Numbered from the stretch's first letter, positions 57,801-62,094 are shown. The stretch: 64,000 nucleotides of DNA from Ancylostoma caninum (GCA_037903475.1 JBAJFG010000242.1:161001-225000), one strand, 5' to 3'. The notes: a model not told the origin generated them from the letters alone. Translations and numbers: made by a program.

Positions 57801-59620
57801 TTCTTTCGATTAGTAGTTTCGGTTTATGCAGCGGGTGGTCCGCTGAGTGAGCACAAGTTCTGCTCTTTGAATTTTGTGTAAGACCTCTGTGCAAGTGTTT
57901 GTCCGGCCCACGCTGGATTCTCGAATTTACTGTAGAATGGTAAATCTTGTCGCTGCTCTAATTTAATGACCTTGTTAGCTACTTTAATATGTTCAGTTAT
58001 ATTGCCATTCTCTGACTCAGCAGCACATCACCTTTGCATGCAACATCAAGTGCGCGGTAAAAGTTTGAAAAAAAAAGGGCAAATTGTCAAACTCCGTAGA
58101 GCTTGCCGGTGTCCAGAGCTTCCGCGGTGCTTCCCTTTCTTTACAAGACCGGAGGCTTCGGAGGTTCAGCTGATTTTTAACGCCACTAGGGATTTTTCTG
58201 AATTTCTTCGAAGGTTGGAAGCCACCAGCCAGGTTCGATGCTGAAATGTACTGAATGGTATACAATTTTAGTACTGAAAGGTATACAATTTTAAAGTATC
58301 ATTACTTTTGCTTCTCATCACATCCGACTATTCATATGGGAGATTCAAGCCCAGAGTGGCAAAGTTATGCAACCTCTTGCCACTCTCTTCAAACACATTT
58401 AAAATCTTACTTTCGTGAAGGTGGAAGCTCATTCATGAGGTAAGCTGTTTTAAAGATGTTGCGCCTATGCCGAAAGAAATTGTCTCGTATTTTACTCAAA
58501 AGTTATCACCAGACTGCAGTTGCTACGAAGAAGCGTCTTTTGTTTTCACTATTTCTGTGTTTATAGGTTGTTGATGGTCTCATTCAAATAATGTGTGCCG
58601 CGAACGAAGAACTTCCTGTGAAAGTAGAGTCCGCTCTTGCAATTCAGAGCTTCCTGGAAGATCAGGAGAGAGGTGTGCTTTTGTAATTCAGCACAAAATT
58701 CCTCTGTTCAGTTGATGTTTTACATTCAGCTCACGCGGTGGTGAAGCCGCATGTTCGCACTCTTGTCCTTCAAATTCTGGATATTGTGTCGAAAGCTCAA
58801 ATTGACGACGTAATCAGCGTTGTTGACGAGTTACTGGAACAGTTCGTTGACGAGGTTATACCGGTTGCCGCCGAAGTGGCCGAACACCTGGTAGGGCTTC
58901 GTAACGCTCATATCTCACGGGGAAAATCCACAATCGCTCTTCCAATAGCGCATCTTATCAGCTTACTAACTGATGTAATAATTGTTCCCATGTTCGTTCG
59001 TCCTTTAACCTGGGGCACCATCCAGGTTAGAGCGGCAAACCTGGCTTTATCTTATTCGGCTTTTATTGTGCAGGTGCTTAATCAGAAACCCTTTCAAGTA
59101 GTTATCACATCGAAAACCAATTACTGTCCACATGAGTGGAATGTGACGAGAAGTTTTTGTTTGTTTTTGATCGAGTGGTTCGCGTATCGAAGTTGCGCAT
59201 TCGACCTCCTTATACCACTTTTCTTTACTAGCATTGATATTGAAATTATTAACTTCACATGAGCATGCTAACTTTTGCTGTGTTATTTCCTTATTCTCTT
59301 TTCTTTTTCAACTTTATTATTACAGTTATTGTTCCATTCCCTCGTATTCATTATTCCGTCCTGATCTTGTAATTCCAGTCAAATCTTTTCTTGGAAATCC
59401 TCACCAGTGACACCATTGACGATAGAACTCCTGCTTTGAATAGTATAATTCCAACTCTTGGCAGTATTCTTGATGTAAGCGTTCACTTTACACCTCTCTT
59501 CTCGAACAATTGATTTTACGACTGATTTTTAGCTTGTGGAGGATCACCGAGAAGTGATGGTTCATGTAGAAGCAAGCGTTCTGAAGCCTATCAATTGCAT
59601 CCTTACAGCTAGCCATATCG
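9314..59620 (+). CDS. importin-7/8 (RanBP7/8, moleskin) family nuclear import receptor, 3' end beyond window
   Basis: This is a karyopherin-beta receptor that carries proteins through the nuclear pore in a Ran-GTP-dependent way; animal relatives import ribosomal proteins, histone H1 and signalling proteins. Seventeen exons join in phase: 9314-9394, 24467-24589, 24670-24788, 32940-33101, 33161-33317, 33376-33468, 33524-33618, 42976-43114, 43174-43254, 43461-43581, 56596-56702, 57295-57384, 57643-57789, 58567-58672, 58730-58890, 59379-59474 and 59533-59620. They give about 655 residues of a family that is usually near 1040. Diagnostic blocks are [10 protein letters not shown] (importin-beta N-terminal domain, about residues 53-62), MDFPDKW, WWKCKKW (about 260-266), [20 protein letters not shown], and VEDHREVMV near the end of the visible part. 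Collinearity with the family is continuous, with no internal stop. The start is the first ATG after a trans-splice-like acceptor and gives the expected ~28-residue N-terminus. The fragmentation by huge repeat-filled introns is notable. Family call firm; exact orthologue naming left open. Confidence 0.95.
9495..11669 (+). CDS. efk-1: eukaryotic elongation factor 2 kinase (eEF2K), intronless
   Basis: This is an atypical (alpha-family) calcium/calmodulin-dependent kinase that phosphorylates and inactivates eEF2, slowing translation elongation in the cytoplasm. The 724 residues are close to the human enzyme's length. Visible in order: an acidic N-terminus; a calmodulin-binding-type helix [13 protein letters not shown] (61-73); the alpha-kinase domain with GAMRECYR (121-128), the ATP-binding lysine in NYVAKRY (K150), FTFERSGHQ (241-248), [15 protein letters not shown] (D253, D259) and the glycine-rich GDGNLG (275-280); an RQRTISMRS site (T357) that looks like the activating autophosphorylation site; a low-complexity acidic/serine linker; and C-terminal SEL1-like helical repeats ending [14 protein letters not shown]. 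It is uninterrupted, although animal orthologues are multi-exon. It lies within importin intron 1 on the same strand, 100 nt past the donor. The next Met (61) would lose the whole N-terminus, so 9495 is preferred. Confidence 0.97.
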   Translation: MLQRTSSQEVRAELASPRTTTSSSDGADWRRLCVLTNEDERSDAESSKTEATSSDHVTNLMERWRSAARRARKVTNDPWSHFFVYEVPITRAKRYRYSSIRKTWTEDIVEVRLHPEPFARGAMRECYRLKKLPSNSHSSDWKHAHNYVAKRYIQEVDRSVLFEDVKLQMDAKLWAEEFNRYDPPKKIDIVQMCVLEIVDMPSEPLFHLEHFIEGDYIKYNSNSGFVSDVARKTPQAFSHFTFERSGHQMIVVDIQGVGDLYTDPQIHTVVGTDYGDGNLGTRGMALFFHSHLCNDICHSLCLTEFDLSETERTELKHGKSANNVNQSTVFSRHVSACSAIVPELIQEDAMECLRQRTISMRSRTSSTGDYFRHESRDSGSAKVHDDDCICELCLAEVTAEIASDTFSEATDDVEYESEEERPGPVRKVGFHRLSVERRERSDSFASSLGSSSLGSSSRITRDTEKEEYWSVVRRKSMPAGILSAMEMQQLAAESSRLTQHASILGQIHLDMARYHELGRFLPENDKHALRLSSSNIDTCSIKYDEDSALFHLDIARRCGVLEAIITVAHMAFKMPHDLLKDVGDDHIWIKDGENGEVYDREEFAFELMETAAEMGDRSAMLFVAESFETGRRMGPNAQPSYPDAIKWYEKMVGFTDDDCGEGVVLPRYEVLAKMAELYQEGGCGLTQNFEIAYNLYTEAAEVAIEAMKGKLANKYYEQAEMCAR
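11857..11915 (+). terminator. poly(A) signal and A10 tract after efk-1
   Basis: AATAAA lies at 11857-11862, about 190 nt after the efk-1 stop, and a run of ten A residues starts at 11906. The signal would serve polyadenylation. The A-run 43 nt downstream is what a genomic copy of a polyadenylated mRNA would leave, though the spacing is longer than the usual 10-30 nt. No target duplication was found. Confidence 0.5.
11916..12829. other. intron 1 stretch, no gene recognised
   Basis: Short open frames only. ATTTCGCAACAACCTAATA at about 12710-12728 resembles the mariner 3' end near 1500, so a decayed mariner end is likely here. Confidence 0.4.
12830..13282. mobile_element. GC-rich foldback element
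   Basis: The arms (12830 to about 13070 and 13095 to 13282) mirror each other around about 13085. Matching pieces are AAACGGACG, GAAGAGTCG-like, CGCGGCGCGGCTCTCTTGGGC and, at the outer ends, CCGCTGTA / TATAGCGG. The many overlapping open frames come from the palindrome. No target duplication was identified. Confidence 0.7.
13942..15485. mobile_element. non-autonomous hAT-type element, family CAGGGTCAAGC (copy 1)
   Basis: The 1,544-bp element starts CAGGGTCAAGCGTG and ends with its complement. Both sides carry the same 8-bp direct repeat TCCCGAAA (13934-13941 and 15486-15493), the hAT target size. Subterminal CGTACGACCCCC-type C-rich tracts lie near each end. Inside is a 363-bp tandem duplication. 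No transposase is visible. Its insertion broke a mariner transposase frame. The element at 25126-28069 shares the ends. Confidence 0.88.
14581..15350. repeat. ~363-bp tandem duplication inside the hAT element
   Basis: ACTGGGTAGGACTTTCA recurs at 14581, 14944 and about 15308. The two full units are nearly identical (GTTGTAGTCGGACACGAA and AAACCTCATCTCCGTAAT occur in both), and a third is partial. Confidence 0.85.
16042..16083. repeat. perfect-type hairpin
   Basis: CGACTGGG...GTTAAT faces ATTAAC...CCCAGTCG with one short bulge around a small loop, giving a stem of about 16 bp. Function unknown; it could be the core of a small inverted-repeat element. Confidence 0.5.
16295..16893. mobile_element. 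piggyBac-type MITE
   Basis: The 599-bp element has termini CCCATTGACGACCGCG and the complement, each flanked by TTAA (16291-16294 and 16894-16897). CCC-starting ends plus TTAA are the piggyBac hallmark. A short palindrome (CTCACCGGTGAG) lies near the left end. No transposase. Confidence 0.85.
19764..21731 (+). CDS. Helitron PIF1-like DNA helicase (C-terminal part of Rep-Hel)
   Basis: In full-length elements this superfamily 1 helicase unwinds DNA during rolling-circle transposition. Visible motifs: Walker A PGGTGKT (229-235), Walker B VIVWDEC (D310, E311), motif [16 protein letters not shown] (344-356), NMRVH, and the C-terminal VNKAQGQSL and QLYVACSRV blocks that complete motifs V and VI. 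Homology begins near residue 50 ([20 protein letters not shown]); the first ~50 codons come from the repeat region and are probably not native. Full Helitron proteins are roughly twice as long and carry a Rep domain upstream, which is missing here. The frame is otherwise uninterrupted, so the protein could be made, but it would lack the strand-nicking function. It lies within importin intron 1. Confidence 0.93.
   Translation: MIFRYFCPRVGGDMSSGVPQYSECEYDNHFAQNTNLLILSNFSISARRRTVDGVVCETYREACQRRGLLENDLHWDTTLSEACSTCFPSQLRNLFAIIITSCGPSNPQSLGEKYKESLSEDILREHRTANPELNFCTEIYNQALILVEDKCISISGRTLPELGLCAPSRTGADLVQSEILRERSYNTEELENFVQINKPLLVNDQRLAYDTIMDRVRSGNGGVFFLDAPGGTGKTFLINLLLAEIRKQNRVALAVASSGIAATLLHGGRTAHSALKHPLDLARSETPVCNISRGSGKAEVLKLCKVIVWDECTMAHKRALEALDRTLQDIRGNNRLMGGAVVVLAGDFRQTLPVIPRSIPADELNACLKASYLWRHVHRMTLTTNMRVHLQGDLSAQSFAQQLLQLGDGKLPVDPDTDLVSFPSDFCTTVASLEELISNVFPDISHNFESHQWYCDRAILAPMNDSVNNINIQIQNQLPGFASTYESIDTVVDIEQAVLYPTEFLNSLEPPGMPPHRLVLKVGSPIMLLRNIDPPRLCNGTRLCVKSLMPNVIEATILTGKAKGEDVFIPRIPMIPTDMPFEFKRLQFPVRLAFAITVNKAQGQSLRVAGINLENPYFSHGQLYVACSRVGTPKHLYIYAPNGKTRNVVYPNALI
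21809..21960. repeat. (GT)n microsatellite
   Basis: About 150 bp of GT repeats with TATG and GCGT interruptions, inside the Helitron after the helicase stop. The cysteine/valine-rich open frames here are artefacts. Confidence 0.95.
23098..24466. other. end of intron 1, no gene recognised
   Basis: Unassigned sequence with a C-run near 23797-23811 and short minus-strand open frames without family resemblance. It ends at the exon 2 acceptor. Confidence 0.4.
24467..24589 (+). CDS. importin-7/8 exon 2
   Basis: Forty-one codons between a TTTTAG acceptor and a GTAAGT donor, phase 0 at both ends. It carries the importin N-terminal signature [18 protein letters not shown], part of the region that binds Ran-GTP in the family. 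Confidence 0.95.
24670..24788 (+). CDS. importin-7/8 exon 3
   Basis: It follows an 80-nt intron with a TTTTGCAG acceptor. It encodes an acidic stretch ([14 protein letters not shown]), then [17 protein letters not shown]. The donor GTGGTG leaves two bases (AG) that are completed by the G opening exon 4. Confidence 0.9.
25012..25092. repeat. 43-bp tandem duplication
   Basis: CGTCTCCCTCCAGTGGAAC, followed by ATCATTCA(A/G)TCATTATTTCAT, occurs twice in direct succession with one mismatch. Confidence 0.85.
25126..28069. mobile_element. non-autonomous hAT-type element, family CAGGGTCAAGC (copy 2)
   Basis: The 2,944-bp element begins CAGGGTCAAGCG and ends GCTTGACCCTG. The flanks TCCTTAGC (25118-25125) and CCCTTAGC (28070-28077) form an 8-bp duplication with one mismatch. 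Subterminal GGTCGTA motifs match copy 1 at 13942-15485. Inside are a ~1.3-kb foldback (25237-26536) and mirrored CCCGGGA / TTCCCG-rich segments with GGTCGTATCCACGAAAC (26630-26830 against 27905-28050). No transposase was seen. Confidence 0.82.
25237..26536. mobile_element. foldback element with tRNA-like arms
   Basis: The arms, about 430-460 bp each, begin TAGCTCGACCATTGAATTTA and end with the complement. Each contains a polymerase III box-B-like GGTTCGATTCCCGGCGCC (left copy with an extra T, about 25383-25402; right copy inverted, about 26382-26400) about 60 nt downstream of AGCAGGACTGGT(T/C)GGCAGCG, which can serve as a degenerate A box. This suggests the arms derive from a tRNA-related SINE. 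The spacer contains repeated TTTCCCATC motifs in both orientations. Confidence 0.65.
28314..28544. mobile_element. short MITE with ~40-bp perfect TIRs
   Basis: The ends read AAAAGTTATTCATGCTTGCG, then GCGCGTCAAAGTTTACGCGCC, on the left and the exact complement on the right. Total 231 bp with no coding capacity. Confidence 0.85.
28546..28652. repeat. 30-bp minisatellite
   Basis: About 3.6 copies of a 30-nt unit (AGTTATGTTGCCTACTGCTT then GAGTCTCTC) directly abut the MITE end. Confidence 0.9.
28653..29950. other. intron 3 stretch with a mariner end
   Basis: At 29278-29310, TATTAGGTTGGTAGGAAAG followed by TCGTGCCCG resembles a mariner 5' terminal repeat, but I see no transposase frame after it. 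Nothing else was recognised. Confidence 0.35.
30000..31080. mobile_element. foldback of CTACAGTA-type repeats
   Basis: The segment 30050-30245 (GGCGCTGGAAATTCGCACCA, TTTTGCACTCAGATGCCATC, GGCTACAGTAG) reappears inverted at 30840-31020 (CTACTGTAGCCGTACAAGAT, GATGGCATCTTAGTGCAAAA, CGAATTTCCAGCG). It belongs to the dispersed motif family described in the findings. Confidence 0.75.
31333..31597. mobile_element. hAT MITE with perfect 8-bp target duplication
   Basis: The 265-bp element starts CAGTGGCGGACGCAGGGGGG and ends TGCGTCCGCCATTG. CCTGCTGA lies on both sides (31325-31332 and 31598-31605). The CAGTGGCGGA terminus and 8-bp duplication are classic hAT features. The interior is AT-rich. Confidence 0.92.
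31606..32939. other. intron 3 end, no gene recognised
   Basis: A 30-nt segment (CTGAGGTCGCATACAAGTAC) at about 31781-31810 recurs inverted at 30452-30481. A 73-codon frame at 32116-32337, followed by AATAAA near 32500, might be the tail of an unrelated transcript or retrocopy, but I recognise no family. Confidence 0.35.
32940..33101 (+). CDS. importin-7/8 exon 4
   Basis: It starts after ATCTAG and reads [19 protein letters not shown], then [16 protein letters not shown], matching the HEAT repeat containing the family's DYPSRW-type block. It ends in GA before a GTAACT donor; the preceding intron is 8,151 nt. Confidence 0.92.
33161..33317 (+). CDS. importin-7/8 exon 5
   Basis: A 59-nt intron with an AAG acceptor precedes it. 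It encodes [20 protein letters not shown] and [15 protein letters not shown], equivalent to the family segment in which KKP-type residues precede the next HEAT helices. Phase 0 at the end (GTAAAC donor). Confidence 0.9.
33376..33468 (+). CDS. importin-7/8 exon 6
   Basis: Thirty-one codons between TTCAG and GTGAGC, both phase 0. It reads [20 protein letters not shown], matching the LTEWIEILKTV-type helix of importin-7. Confidence 0.9.
33524..33618 (+). CDS. importin-7/8 exon 7
   Basis: After a 55-nt intron it encodes an acidic loop, then [27 protein letters not shown] is one of the most recognisable blocks of the importin-7/8 family. The donor GTACGC leaves AG of an arginine codon. Confidence 0.96.
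34804..35235 (-). repeat. 3' LTR
   Basis: It is nearly identical to the copy at 38640-39071. The differences seen are isolated substitutions (for example T/C early in the repeat) and A-run length changes. Confidence 0.92.
35811..35956 (-). pseudogene. integrase C-terminal GPY/F-type remnant
   Basis: Beyond the TAA at 35957 the same frame reads [20 protein letters not shown], then [11 protein letters not shown], to a second TAA at 35811. The GPY block is typical of Ty3/Gypsy integrase C-termini, supporting the superfamily call. Confidence 0.75.
35957..36859 (-). pseudogene. zinc knuckle and retropepsin fused to integrase tail
   Basis: The 300-codon frame contains [17 protein letters not shown] (CX2CX4HX4C nucleic-acid-binding knuckle, residues 80-93), then a retropepsin with [11 protein letters not shown] (active Asp at 160). 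Right after the protease end (about residue 257) it passes to [20 protein letters not shown], which resembles the start of the integrase C-terminal region. Reverse transcriptase, RNase H and the integrase core are therefore removed by a deletion that happens to keep the frame. It ends at a TAA that interrupts the integrase tail. Confidence 0.8.
36760..38341 (-). pseudogene. gag polyprotein, frameshifted
   Basis: The first part (38341 down to 37175, 388 codons) is helical and charged ([38 protein letters not shown], a probable coiled coil). The frame is lost near 37215-37235 and the capsid-like segment continues in another frame ([20 protein letters not shown] then [14 protein letters not shown]) to 36760. 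A second shift near 36790 returns to the zinc-knuckle/protease frame. Two frameshifts make it unable to yield intact gag. Confidence 0.8.
38640..39071 (-). repeat. 5' LTR
   Basis: Partner of the 34804-35235 repeat and upstream in the element's minus-strand orientation. It presumably carried the promoter for gag. Confidence 0.92.
39204..41182. mobile_element. intron 7 stretch with family A foldback (copy 2)
   Basis: Arms at about 39776-39906 and 40316-40440 are inverted copies (GGGTCCCGTCGAAAAATG; GTGGCTAACGATGCCCCACG; CTTCTGTTGACAGCCA-like). The family matches 2325-2905. The rest of the interval holds no gene I recognise. Confidence 0.65.
41351..41423 (+). repeat. tRNA-Ser-like SINE head
   Basis: GACGAGGTGGCCGAGTGG matches the 5' end and A box of tRNA-Ser, and GAGGGTTTGGATCCCGTC matches a decayed B box. 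The anticodon region and the 3' acceptor strand do not pair properly, so this is a tRNA-derived repeat and not a tRNA gene. Confidence 0.65.
42159..42218 (-). repeat. tRNA-Ser-like SINE head, inverted copy
   Basis: The minus strand reads GACGATGTGGCCGAGTGG, with GAGAGTTTGAACCCCGTC as the B-box equivalent. Partner of 41351-41423. Confidence 0.65.
42386..42975. other. end of intron 7, nothing recognised
   Basis: AT-rich unassigned sequence up to the exon 8 acceptor. Confidence 0.4.
42976..43114 (+). CDS. importin-7/8 exon 8
   Basis: It follows a 9,357-nt intron (TTTTTGCAG acceptor) and completes the split arginine codon. It reads [19 protein letters not shown], matching the YGSP block that directly follows WWKCKKW in the family. 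Ends in phase 0 before GTACGA. Confidence 0.95.
43174..43254 (+). CDS. importin-7/8 exon 9
   Basis: Twenty-seven codons after a 59-nt intron with a CTAAG acceptor, followed by a GTTTGT donor. It reads [19 protein letters not shown] and then KTMKPHAL, collinear with the family segment between YGSP and the CYTDADEELW block. Confidence 0.85.
43461..43581 (+). CDS. importin-7/8 exon 10
   Basis: It follows a TATTTCAG acceptor. It encodes [20 protein letters not shown] and RFKF, clearly the CYTDADEELW block of importin-7. It ends with one base of an Asp codon; the next intron is 13,014 nt. Confidence 0.96.
43860..44720. repeat. degenerate CTACAGTA tandem repeats
   Basis: About five or six diverged units of roughly 115-140 bp. 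Each has CTACAGTA-type blocks, a GGTACAAAATG(A/G)ATG block, TTTCGTG(T/C)TCAGC and AATAACCCCC. The short open frame at 44120-44323 is a by-product. Confidence 0.75.
44764..44829. repeat. pair of identical 22-bp perfect palindromes
   Basis: TACGACCCACC followed by its exact complement occurs at 44764-44785 and again at 44808-44829, each followed by TTGTCC. They are 44 bp apart start to start. Confidence 0.9.
44830..45597. other. AT-rich intron 10 stretch, no gene recognised
   Basis: Low-complexity AT-rich sequence to about 45360, then a more balanced segment leading into the GIY-YIG fragment. No reverse transcriptase was found upstream of that fragment. Confidence 0.4.
45598..46455 (+). pseudogene. 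Penelope-like element GIY-YIG endonuclease fragment
   Basis: The frame reads a cysteine-rich segment ([14 protein letters not shown]), [10 protein letters not shown], then [20 protein letters not shown]. This is the GIY-YIG nuclease core (Y-M-I and Y-V-G blocks, the LRARINQH arginine/histidine region) that Penelope-like retroelements carry after the reverse transcriptase. A TGA at 45859-45861 replaces the cysteine expected in the C-S-T-C pair. The frame then runs 196 codons to 46455 with a basic linker and a helical tail. No reverse transcriptase precedes it, so it is an orphan 3' fragment in importin intron 10. Confidence 0.8.
46520..47458 (+). mobile_element. Helitron relic with ~118-bp internal tandem array
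   Basis: It starts with a segment nearly matching 19575-19640 of the intact Helitron (GGCCGGCG then TAGGCTACTT and a GGGATTATCGATT block). About five tandem units of 110-120 bp follow (TATCGATTTTATTGATTTTT; GAAGACATGTCTACTGGGGT; TACGCTGAACACGAATATGA). It ends in ACCCGAGCAAAGCCGGGT and CCAG-T, a mutated Helitron 3' hairpin and CTAG-T. No 5' TC end or protein was found. Confidence 0.8.
47640..50300. repeat. complex minisatellite (~72-80-bp monomers)
   Basis: Roughly 35 diverged monomers share GGTAAAGGGGCACACGGGTC, GTTGGTCAG, TTTCCC and GGTTCGACTGGGCCAGTGG. Parts are organised at a higher order: a 144-bp dimer repeats at about 48121-48400, and 222-225-bp trimers between 49046 and 49720. Long open frames on both strands (for example 48921-49718) are periodic artefacts. 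It lies inside importin intron 10. Confidence 0.95.
50555..51650. repeat. ~80-86-bp minisatellite
   Basis: About 13 copies of a unit containing GCTCAGGCAAAAGCCTAGAC, AATAATTTGCGCACCCACC, CATGTATCCCGCCAACCC and GTGGATTACCTCCC. GCGCAC occurrences are spaced 77-86 bp. The array fades at its right end. Confidence 0.95.
51651..52934. other. intron 10 stretch, no gene recognised
   Basis: Unassigned sequence; short open frames only. Confidence 0.4.
52935..53007 (-). repeat. tRNA-Val(CAC)-like relic
   Basis: The minus strand from 53007 reads GGTCCGTGGTATAGTGGTAA, a CGCTTCACAAG anticodon-loop-like block, and GTTTCGGATCC as a decayed B box. The anticodon stem is imperfect and the acceptor strand has no partner, so it is a pseudogene or SINE head. 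Confidence 0.4.
53098..54621 (+). pseudogene. Penelope-like element reverse transcriptase, frameshifted
   Basis: The first frame (53098-53781) has [19 protein letters not shown] and [20 protein letters not shown], diagnostic of Penelope-like reverse transcriptases. A frameshift near 53745 leads to [12 protein letters not shown], where the motif A catalytic Asp before FSSLFTN appears as Gly. A second shift near 53880 leads to [20 protein letters not shown] (motif B) and [11 protein letters not shown] (motif C, Asp pair intact). A TAA at 54189 follows. The thumb-like tail then reads [15 protein letters not shown] and [20 protein letters not shown] to TAA near 54620. No GIY-YIG domain follows. 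Dead copy in importin intron 10. Confidence 0.85.
54622..56595. other. end of intron 10, no gene recognised
   Basis: It contains a stem-loop region at 54782-54847 (see findings) and a frame of 146 codons at 55615-56055 without recognisable family features, probably spurious. No importin exon fits here. Confidence 0.4.
56596..56702 (+). CDS. importin-7/8 exon 11
   Basis: After TTTCAG it completes the Asp codon and reads [20 protein letters not shown], then [15 protein letters not shown], matching the VFEDF...KRKEVLQ block. Phase 0 at the end. Confidence 0.95.
56960..57160. repeat. dispersed repeat in intron 11
   Basis: GGGCTGGGATTCATGAAAGG and TAGCTTCGCTTGGTTATG resemble 8870-9035 upstream of the gene. 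It appears to be a decayed repeat of unknown class. Confidence 0.45.
57295..57384 (+). CDS. importin-7/8 exon 12
   Basis: Thirty codons between ATTCAG and GTTAGT. It reads [20 protein letters not shown], matching the DGALHMIG helix of the family. Confidence 0.93.
57643..57789 (+). CDS. importin-7/8 exon 13
   Basis: Forty-nine codons between TTTAG and GTAATG. It reads [20 protein letters not shown] and [18 protein letters not shown], matching the YMRARACWVLHYF block. Confidence 0.95.
58567..58672 (+). CDS. importin-7/8 exon 14
   Basis: It starts after TTATAG and reads [20 protein letters not shown], matching the MPVKVEAAIALQ block. It ends with one base of an Ala codon before GTGTGC. Confidence 0.95.
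58730..58890 (+). CDS. importin-7/8 exon 15
   Basis: After a 57-nt intron with ATTCAG it reads [20 protein letters not shown] and [16 protein letters not shown], matching the HEAT repeat ending in EEVTPIAVEMTQHL. Phase 0 at a GTAGGG donor; the open frame that continues into the intron is read-through. Confidence 0.93.
59379..59474 (+). CDS. importin-7/8 exon 16
   Basis: Thirty-two codons after TTCCAG: a variable acidic segment ([14 protein letters not shown]), then [10 protein letters not shown] before a GTAAGC donor. It takes the place of the family's acidic GPDEEGSDDKA-type insert. Confidence 0.88.
59533..59620 (+). CDS. importin-7/8 exon 17 (last in window)
   Basis: It starts after TTTTTAG and reads [20 protein letters not shown], matching the VVEDHKEI block. 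It ends with one base before GTGAGG. No acceptor followed by the next family segment was found to 64000, so intron 17 exceeds 4.3 kb. Confidence 0.93.
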
Positions 59621-59914
59621 GTGAGGATTTACTTTTACTCGTGGTATAGTACTTCGCTGTGTATGATCGTATAGCGACACACCAATCTCTCCCGATGAAA
59701 AGACTTGCGTTCTTTCAATCGGTTTATTTTAAGTCCACTCGATTCAGCTGAGCAAGAAACCCGAAACACTTAGACCCAGCCAATATGATCGAACCATAGA
59801 ATTACTATAATTTTATTTCCAAAATGAAATAGTCGGGAACTCCTATCAAAAGTGTATTATCTCCATATTGTTAAATAAGCATTTTGCTCGGAAGATATCA
59901 GCAGAAGTATATGT

Positions 59915-60165
59915 ATGACCGAATCGAATATATTCGACGAAATTTTCGAATGTTCGAATATTCGAATAATTCATTCATTCGACTTATCAAAGAATGGGCA
60001 TATTCGAACTATTCATTCATTAGGGTTGTTCATAATTAGAGTTATTCGAATAATTCGTTTGTTCGGGCACCTAGAGAAAGCTACTATTCGAACAGTTCGT
60101 TCATTCGACTGTGTGAGAAGTGGTAAATTCGAAATATTCGTTTATTCGGCTTGGGAACAGTTGAC
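59915..60165. repeat. ATTCGAA-rich degenerate repeats, cluster 1
   Basis: Repeated ATTCGAA(T/C)NATTC and TTCATTCG blocks are spaced about 35-45 nt apart. The reading frames over them are artefacts. Confidence 0.8.
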
Positions 60166-60949
60166 AATTGAATAGTGATGACATGATGGCTATTCTAGAG
60201 AGCAATAGGTATCCACTAATAAGGTCATAGCTCAAAGGCTCGTTGCGACTCCCAGCAATTCCCGCAAATCGCCTGACGAGACCCTGACATATCCTGAGGC
60301 CGATCTTTGCAGGTTCGAGTAACAAAGGTTGATAGACAGAATTATAAAAGGTGACTCAGGATCGGACTTGTATTCTTTAGAAAATATAACGTGGACCTCT
60401 CTTTACGGGGTTATTCAATGCTCTGATCACGAAAATCGCACTTATTTTCTACCCCAGTGCCGTTTTCGTAAGTATACAGTTGGAACAATGTAGGAGTGTA
60501 AAATAAAATGCAATCTTCAACAAGGAAATCGAAGTATTACCAGTGCTAGATGCTGTAGCGTGACTAACATAGATAGTGTTACAGTACAAAGTGGCTACGA
60601 TTCTTGTGTTTATCTCATTCATTAACCCTTTCATCAATTAGTGAGGAAATTTCCGGGATTTTCTGAGCAGAAAAGCGGGGAAGTGTCTGATCGCACTGCC
60701 ATTTCCTCGCCTGAATTCATATTTTCTCTGTTTCTTACTGTGATCCCACCTCATCTTAGCGCAAAACGTGATTGGGCCAGAAAATTAGTGCGACTTTCAT
60801 GATCAACGCATCGAATAACCCCCTGAAGTGAGGTCCAGGCTAGAATTTCTAAAGAATTACAATTTCTAAAGAACTTTTACAATTCTGTGGTTGATAGTAG
60901 CGGCCAGGAACGAAAAATTTAAAAGCTATGATTGAAATGGTATTGGACT

Positions 60950-61220
60950 GAACATTCGATTCGAATTATTCATTCATTCGGTGATTTCAAAAAGTCGGTC
61001 ATTCGAATGATTCATTCATTCGGGTTGCCGAAAAAGTCCTACATTCGAATAATTCGTTCATTCGCATTTTTTGAAAACACCTTATTCGAATTATTCAAAT
61101 GTTCGATTATTGCAAAAAGCCCCATATTCGAACTATTCAGAATTCGAATATTCCGATTTTTCTATTTTTCGAATTATTCAAAAATTCGAATATTCCAAAA
61201 GTCGTCGAATATTCCAATGT
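60950..61220. repeat. ATTCGAA-rich degenerate repeats, cluster 2
   Basis: Same motif as cluster 1 (ATTCGAATAATTCGTTCATT and variants), about 785 bp downstream of its end and in the same orientation. Confidence 0.8.
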
Positions 61221-62000
61221 ATAAGCAGAAGGTGGATTGATGACGAGGCAGTGCTCTTTTGTTTATTGACATTACAGACGTCCTGTTTACCGCATTCTAC
61301 AAGTTGTTATTGGCAACATCAATTTCGAGATCCAGATGCTCGAAGCACCAACATTCATATACCTATATCATACATCATATGACATTCTTGATGACTTAAT
61401 CTCGAAATATTCCTCAAGATATTTTAAATGCGAATTATGTCTGAGAAGCACGGTTGTTGATTCAAATGTCGACCTCCTGTGAGCTTATTCATCATAGGCG
61501 GGCTGACCTATCTTGATGACTTCATTTTTTTCGCATGAAGATGGGTGACGATGGAGTATCATTGGCGTCGTCATCTCAGTAGTAGTGATTAGCGATACGC
61601 TGTTGAAGGGTCTGCCAGAGCTTGTTCAGTCACATTCTGCGTGAAAAGGCAAGCGACTGCGAACACCATCCATCACTTCTTAGGTTCCTTCTCCACGGTG
61701 AGACTGTCTTCTCGCAGCATAGCTCACAATCAGCTCACACAGCATGGAAGATTCGGATCGGCAACCGTGCTTCTCGAACCTTCTTCGAATGAAAGATGTC
61801 TTAGAAGTTATTTCTAGATGGATTTGGATTCAAAACAAATAGCGCGTCCCTGTTGTGGAACTCGAAAAAAAGCCAATTTTGGTGTTTGGAGCGACCTGGA
61901 GATCAGCCTTCCGACAACTTCTACAGCACAGCTAGCTGGATATTTGAAGTGCCAAAAAAAGCGAGCTGGTTTCCAGTTTACTTTCTTTTAATTTTCCAAT
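61221..62000. other. intron 17 stretch, nothing recognised
   Basis: Unassigned sequence; no exon of the importin C-terminal third was found. Confidence 0.4.
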
Positions 62001-62016
62001 AATAATAATAATAATG

Positions 62017-62094
<78 letters not shown>

